From contig DAOVAG010000027.1 of the NCBI GenBank assembly GCA_030671165.1, positions 1 to 8,452 on the forward strand: DNA of 8,452 bases. The letters are read 5' to 3'. Of this stretch, positions 5,082 to 8,452 are shown piece after piece. Numbering within the stretch: position 1 is the stretch's first letter; every line of letters begins with the position of its first letter. Under the pieces are notes generated by a model. The model was not told where the DNA came from, ran no database searches, and saw nothing but the letters and a program-made list of their open reading frames with translations. The DNA is from Candidatus Bathyarchaeota archaeon (lineage in GTDB: Archaea; Thermoproteota; Bathyarchaeia; RBG-16-48-13; GCA-020355125). A program made the translations under genes and the position numbers.

Positions 5082-5335
5082 CATCAATTCGATTTATCCT
5101 CAGAAACTTAAAAGTAGTTATTCAGTAAATACTATCTTTGATGAATCTTGCTGGATAAAAAATATTCTTTACTCCCCCTCTCTCATTCCAATAAACAAAA
5201 TTTACATAAAATATAACGCATATAGAATCATAATCATCAAATTTTAGTGTATTAACAAATATATTATTTTTTATAAATAACCTTAAATCCATGCAATATA
5301 TTAGCCAATAATCTTTAGGAGAAAGTTTAAGAGTT

Positions 5336-5350
5336 GCCTTTTAATTTTAA
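5336..5350 (+). promoter_or_regulatory. Candidate promoter of the ribosomal protein operon
   Basis: A TATA-like stretch, CCTTTTAATTTTAAA, fits a transcription start near 5370, just before the leader hairpins and about 70 nt upstream of the uL3 ATG. The exact TATA register cannot be decided by eye. Confidence 0.4.
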
Positions 5351-5374
5351 ACACCATCCTAAAGAAAATAGAAA

Positions 5375-5408
5375 CCCTTGAAGTGAAGGGAGCTATGTAA
5401 GACCCTTC
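5375..5408 (+). promoter_or_regulatory. Leader with two mutually exclusive hairpins
   Basis: CCCTT (5375-5379) can pair with AAGGG (5386-5390). Alternatively GAAGGG (5385-5390) can pair with CCCTTC (5403-5408). The shared middle arm means only one stem can form at a time. This lies in the presumed 5' leader of the uL3 operon, where autogenous control by a ribosomal protein is known for other operons. The stems are only 5 and 6 bp. Confidence 0.3.
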
Positions 5409-5443
5409 TAGATCAATTTAAGTCATAAGGAAGAGATGTAAAA

Positions 5444-6442
5444 ATGGGACGCCGGAGAAAAAGTGCACCTAAACATGGCTCATTGGCTTATCTTCCTAGA
5501 GGTAGGGCTAAAAGTCCAATAGGTAAAATAAATTACTGGCCAGAGATTGAAGCTGATTCCCCAACTCTCTTAGGATTTTCTGGTTATAAAGTTGGAATGA
5601 GTTATATATACACGATCAGTGATAAAGTGGGGTCTCCCATATATGGTCAAGAAGTTTTCACTCCCATCACTTATATCGAGACACCTCCAATGATTGTCTG
5701 TGGATTCCGTGCTTATTTACCGACAATCAATGGCTTGAAATCATTTTCTGAGGTTTGGGCTAAGAAATTTCCAAAAGAAATACAGAAAATTTCTCCCTTC
5801 CTTAAAAATGCAGATTCGAAAACTTCTTTAAAAATAATAACAACTTCTCTAGATCAGATTTCCGAATTCCGAGCTCTTCTCTCCACTGTGCCTCTCTTAT
5901 CTAATGTTTCTCAGAAAAAACCTAACGTTTTTGAGGTCAAGATTGATGGAGGAACAATAAAGGACCAGCTGAACTATCTTAATGCCATGTTAGGTAAAAA
6001 AGTGGAACTCTCTGAAATATTCAAGGAAGGGCAGTTTGTTGATGTTGTAGCAGTAACAAAGGGTAAGGGAATTCAAGGACCTGTAAAACGTTGGGGTGTT
6101 AAGAAGCTTCATCATAAATCTGGTAAAAAGGTGAGGGGGGTTGGTACACTTGGAGCTTGGATGCCTCATTATGTGATGTATACGGTTCCTCGTGCTGGTC
6201 AAATGGGTTTCCATCAAAGAACTGAAAGAAATAAAAGGATTTTAAAAATTGGTAAGGATGGTCCAGCCGTAACTCCGAGCGGTGGCTTTCCCCATTACGG
6301 TTTAATCAAAAAAGATTATCTAATTCTGAAAGGTAGCGTTCCAGGTTCTACAAAACGTTTATTAAAATTTCGTTACGCTTCTCATCCACCATTGAGATCT
6401 CAGGAACTTGCCCCTAAAATAGTACCGCCTTTGGAAATATGA
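5444..6442 (+). CDS. rpl3: Large-subunit ribosomal protein uL3
   Basis: A 332-aa archaeal/eukaryotic-type uL3, which binds 23S rRNA, nucleates 50S assembly and reaches towards the peptidyl-transferase centre. The basic N-terminus (MGRRRKSAPKHGSLAYLPRG) is diagnostic of archaeal uL3. The central loop holds KGKGIQGPVKRWGVKKLHHK (206-225) and GTLGAWMPHYVMYTVPRAGQ (234-253), the tryptophan-finger region with Trp239, followed by MGFHQRTERNKRI. Later segments GGFPHYGLIKKDYLILKGSV and the KRLLKFR end also match the family. The residue after the finger Trp is Met where His is common. The start is ATG with AAGG and GAGATG at 5427-5438 upstream. First gene of the operon; uL4 follows after 19 nt. Confidence 0.97.
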   Translation: MGRRRKSAPKHGSLAYLPRGRAKSPIGKINYWPEIEADSPTLLGFSGYKVGMSYIYTISDKVGSPIYGQEVFTPITYIETPPMIVCGFRAYLPTINGLKSFSEVWAKKFPKEIQKISPFLKNADSKTSLKIITTSLDQISEFRALLSTVPLLSNVSQKKPNVFEVKIDGGTIKDQLNYLNAMLGKKVELSEIFKEGQFVDVVAVTKGKGIQGPVKRWGVKKLHHKSGKKVRGVGTLGAWMPHYVMYTVPRAGQMGFHQRTERNKRILKIGKDGPAVTPSGGFPHYGLIKKDYLILKGSVPGSTKRLLKFRYASHPPLRSQELAPKIVPPLEI

Positions 6443-6461
6443 AGGGAGGAGAAATACAATA

Positions 6462-7241
6462 TTGAATATTCAAATTTACGATCTTCAGGGCAATAGTACG
6501 AAAACTATGGAGCTACCTAAAATCTTCAAGACACCTCTTAGACTAGATGTGATAAAAAGAGCAGTTTTAGCTCAACAATCACATGGAATTCAGCCTCAAG
6601 GTCGAGATCCTATGGCTGGAAAGCGAACATCCGCTGTTTCCATGGGAACAGGGCATGGTACGGCAAGACTGCCAAGGGTTAAGGGCAGTCGCTTTCCAAG
6701 AGCTCAACAGGGAGCCTTTGCTCCGAGTGCTGTTGGGGGTCGCCTTACACATCCCCCGAGGTCTGAGAAAAAAATTTATAAATTTATTAATAAAAAAGAG
6801 CGGCGTCTAGCCATCCGTTCAGCTATCGCAGCTACGGCAAATAAAACTCAGATATCTTATCGCGGGCATAGAATTGAAGATGTCCCAATGTTCCCACTAG
6901 TTATTGTTGATGAGCTCCAAGACATAGAAAATGCTAGTGAAGCCCGAAATTTCTTTAAAAATCTAGGTCTCTGGCCTGATTTAGAAAGAGTGTATAGCTC
7001 GAGGAAGATTAGGGCTGGTAAAGGAAAGATGCGAGGGCGAAAAAGGCGACATAGTGTTGGTCCTCTACTTGTTATCCATCAGACTGGAGATGTTAGGAAA
7101 GCCGTTGGTAACTTTCTCGGTGTCGATGTAATTAAGGTCAATTATTTAAATTCCGAAGCCTTAGCTCCTGGAACTGTTCCTGGAAGGTTAACTGTCTGGA
7201 CTAGCTCTGCTATTAATGATCTCAAAACTCTCTTTATGTGA
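6462..7241 (+). CDS. rpl4: Large-subunit ribosomal protein uL4
   Basis: A 259-aa archaeal/eukaryotic-type uL4, which lines the upper exit tunnel of the 50S subunit. The N-terminal globular part has [19 protein letters not shown] (21-39). The long basic loop that penetrates the rRNA spans about 44-103, with [20 protein letters not shown] and [20 protein letters not shown]. Further family matches are [16 protein letters not shown], a basic stretch [19 protein letters not shown], and the end [16 protein letters not shown]. The start is TTG, chosen because a strong GGGAGGAG (6444-6451) lies 10 nt upstream and the N-terminus [10 protein letters not shown] fits the family. Some archaeal uL4 proteins also exert translational control, but nothing in the sequence shows that here. 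It sits between uL3 and uL23 in the usual order. Confidence 0.97.
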   Translation: MNIQIYDLQGNSTKTMELPKIFKTPLRLDVIKRAVLAQQSHGIQPQGRDPMAGKRTSAVSMGTGHGTARLPRVKGSRFPRAQQGAFAPSAVGGRLTHPPRSEKKIYKFINKKERRLAIRSAIAATANKTQISYRGHRIEDVPMFPLVIVDELQDIENASEARNFFKNLGLWPDLERVYSSRKIRAGKGKMRGRKRRHSVGPLLVIHQTGDVRKAVGNFLGVDVIKVNYLNSEALAPGTVPGRLTVWTSSAINDLKTLFM

Positions 7242-7251
7242 GATGATAAAT

Positions 7252-7515
7252 ATGATAACTAACCAAAACATTATTCTATACTCCGTGATGACAGAAAAAT
7301 CTGTAAACTTAATCGAAAGTGAAAATAAACTCACTTTCATTGTTGATCTTAAAGCAAATAAATATAAAGTAAAAAAAGCTATCGAAGAACTTTATGATGT
7401 AAAGGTTGATAAAGTTAACCTTTTAATAACCTTTAAAAGCTTAAAAAAAGCCTTCGTAAAACTAAAACCTGAAAATAAAGCTTCAGATCTCGCAATAAGA
7501 CTTGGAATATTTTGA
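7252..7515 (+). CDS. rpl23: Large-subunit ribosomal protein uL23
   Basis: An 87-aa uL23, which sits at the rim of the peptide exit tunnel and helps dock the signal recognition particle and other nascent-chain factors. Family matches from the chosen start: [54 protein letters not shown], and KKAFVKLKP with the end [11 protein letters not shown]. The length is typical of archaeal uL23 (about 82-90 aa). The frame is open from an ATG at 7216, which would overlap uL4 by 26 nt. I choose the ATG at 7252 because GAGATGAT (7240-7247), close to the consensus GAGGTGAT, lies just upstream and the protein then begins where the family does. The gap from uL4 is 10 nt. Confidence 0.95.
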   Translation: MITNQNIILYSVMTEKSVNLIESENKLTFIVDLKANKYKVKKAIEELYDVKVDKVNLLITFKSLKKAFVKLKPENKASDLAIRLGIF

Positions 7516-7539
7516 TAATTATTTAAAGGATGTCAGTTT

Positions 7540-8298
7540 ATGGGAAGAAGAATTAGAGTTCAGAGGAGAGGTCGTGGAGGTTCAACTTTTAGATCATTAC
7601 CCCATAAACGTATTAGTCCATCAAAATATTTTAGGCTTCATAAAACGGGAGTAAAATATCCACTAACTGCTTCTATAAAAGAACTTCTTCATGAACCTGG
7701 TAGAGGATCACCTTTAGCAAAAATAAGACTAGAAACTGGAGCAGTCTTCTACATCGTAGCACCTGAAGGAATTTCCATCGATCAAGAAATTGAATTAGGT
7801 CCATCAGCTCAAGCTGCAATCGGTAACATCCTTCCGGTGAGCCAGATTTCCCCAGGAACACTCATTTGCAATCTTGAACATAATCCTGGGGATGGCGGCA
7901 AATTCGCAAAAGCTTCAGGTACTTATGCAACGATTGTTTCTCATACTTCCAAGGGAACTCTTGTAAAACTTCCATCGAAAAAATTGACTTATATAAGTGA
8001 CTCATGCCTAGCAACTATTGGCGTGGTATCTGGTGCTGGGAGAACTTCAAAACCATTTCTCAAGGCTGGGACGAAATCACACTGGATGTCAGCTAAGGGT
8101 CGTATGTATCCTACGACTAAAGGTGTTGCTATGAACGCTTCTGATCATCCTCATGGCGGTGGTGCTCATAAATCTCATTCAATGAGGCCAACAACAGTAT
8201 CTAGAAATTCTCCCCCTGGGCAGAAGGTAGGTTTGATAGCTGCGCGGCAGACGGGTCGTGCTCTTTCAGTGCGTGCTAGACAACGTAGAATTTCATAA
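7540..8298 (+). CDS. rpl2: Large-subunit ribosomal protein uL2
   Basis: A 252-aa archaeal/eukaryotic-type uL2, needed for subunit joining and the structure around the peptidyl-transferase centre. It opens MGRRIRVQRRGRGGSTFRSL with a basic tail, followed by the OB-like and SH3-like domains: GRGSPLAKIRLETGAVFYIV (54-73), PEGISIDQEIELG, then GDGGKFAKASGTYATIVSH (117-135). The hallmark C-terminal loop GVAMNASDHPHGGGAHK (195-211), containing the conserved HPH, is intact, followed by PPGQKVGLIAARQTGR. Nothing is missing. The start is ATG, with AAGGATG (7526-7532) 7 nt upstream. The spacer from uL23 is 24 nt, the next one 105 nt. Confidence 0.97.
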   Translation: MGRRIRVQRRGRGGSTFRSLPHKRISPSKYFRLHKTGVKYPLTASIKELLHEPGRGSPLAKIRLETGAVFYIVAPEGISIDQEIELGPSAQAAIGNILPVSQISPGTLICNLEHNPGDGGKFAKASGTYATIVSHTSKGTLVKLPSKKLTYISDSCLATIGVVSGAGRTSKPFLKAGTKSHWMSAKGRMYPTTKGVAMNASDHPHGGGAHKSHSMRPTTVSRNSPPGQKVGLIAARQTGRALSVRARQRRIS

Positions 8299-8403
8299 TC
8301 AACTCTCTTATAAGAACAAAGATCTTATGCTTTAAAGCAGTAAGTTTTTATCAATCCAATTGTAACTGAGACTTGTAAGACGTTCTACTGTGAGGAAAGA
8401 GAG
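8299..8403 (+). promoter_or_regulatory. Spacer with possible internal promoter before uS19
   Basis: This 105-nt spacer is several times longer than the others in the operon. It contains CTTATAAG (8307-8314), the 12-bp perfect palindrome TGCTTTAAAGCA (8328-8339), whose centre is also TATA-like, and a 13-bp word shared with the psmB promoter (8316-8328). Either TATA-like site would give a leader of roughly 45-70 nt. An internal promoter or a processing site is inferred. Confidence 0.35.
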
Positions 8404-8452
8404 TTGGCAGAAACTACAGGAACTACAGAAACTATTAAAGGGCTAGAAGATC
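8404..8452 (+). CDS. rps19: Start of ribosomal protein uS19 (truncated by window end)
   Basis: Only 16 codons are visible, reading MAETTGTTETIKGLED from a TTG start, with GAGG (8392-8395) 8 nt upstream. These residues do not reach the conserved uS19 core, so identity rests on gene order: in archaeal S10-type clusters uL2 is followed by uS19. The Thr-rich, low-complexity N-terminus is compatible with the variable archaeal uS19 extension but not diagnostic. The gene continues beyond the window. Confidence 0.6.
   Translation, partial: MAETTGTTETIKGLED

Larger units (their letters stand above)
5082..5443. other. AT-rich spacer between psmB and the ribosomal protein operon
   Basis: 362 bp. On the minus strand a 56-codon ATG frame (5122-5292), open upstream for a further 15 codons, gives a Tyr/Phe/Asn-rich peptide with no known motif and no ribosome-binding site; its status is undecided. 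The last 100 bp are the promoter and leader of the uL3 operon. No terminator hairpin or RNA gene is evident after psmB. Confidence 0.45.

Noticed and set aside
5990..6217. 75-codon minus-strand ORF inside uL3
   Set aside because: It lies fully within the conserved uL3 coding sequence and is a shadow.
6583..6810. 75-codon plus-strand ORF inside uL4 in another frame
   Set aside because: Overlaps the conserved uL4 loop; no independent evidence for translation.
7216..7251. Longer uL23 reading from ATG 7216
   Set aside because: It overlaps uL4 by 26 nt, adds residues absent from the family, and a good SD precedes the ATG at 7252.
7673..7861. 62-codon minus-strand ORF inside uL2
   Set aside because: Antisense to the conserved uL2 core; no motif or ribosome site.
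1..8452. tRNA, rRNA, CRISPR array, insertion sequence or prophage elements
   Set aside because: No cloverleaf-like segments, regular spacer repeats, transposase motifs or terminal inverted repeats were seen; the short repeats found are promoter-sized.

Overview
The window looks like chromosomal DNA of an AT-rich archaeon. The evidence is an archaeal S10-type ribosomal protein cluster (uL3-uL4-uL23-uL2-uS19), a 20S proteasome beta subunit, a TFS/TFIIS-like zinc-ribbon protein, archaeal TATA-like boxes, Shine-Dalgarno (SD) sites matching GGAGGTGAT, and an ESCRT-III/CdvB cell-division protein of the TACK type. I infer a TACK-type lineage (Bathyarchaeia, Thaumarchaeota or a relative) but cannot place it more finely from sequence alone.

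Left third (1-2301, minus strand). Transcription runs right to left through three genes. The first is a 282-aa protein of unknown family whose C-terminus resembles a kleisin winged helix. The second, overlapping it by ATGA, is a 186-aa protein that reads like a tandem winged-helix KITE protein, specifically the MAGE/Nse3 branch. After a 250-bp gap comes a CdvB-like ESCRT-III protein. A kleisin-like/KITE-like pair beside an ESCRT-III gene would link chromosome-organising (SMC-type) factors to the division machinery. This is the most interesting part of the window, and the family assignments of the first two genes are inferred.

Middle (2302-5443). This is gene-poor and very AT-rich. It holds a doubtful 88-codon ORF that may be a frame-broken gene, a short two-zinc-ribbon TFS-like protein behind a leaderless-type promoter, a convergent ribbon-helix-helix plus zinc-ribbon regulator, and a proteasome beta subunit in which the catalytic Thr1 is replaced by Ala (a non-catalytic, beta1-like subunit). 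The spacers contain inverted and direct repeats, candidate TATA boxes and several start-less open frames of uncertain meaning.

Right third (5444-8452, plus strand). The beginning of the large ribosomal protein operon: uL3, uL4, uL23, uL2 and the first 16 codons of a gene that by position should be uS19. Spacers are 10-24 nt except for 105 nt before the last gene, which carries TATA-like and palindromic sequence and may hold an internal promoter. The leader upstream of uL3 can form two mutually exclusive hairpins.

No tRNA, rRNA, CRISPR array, transposon or integration site was recognised.
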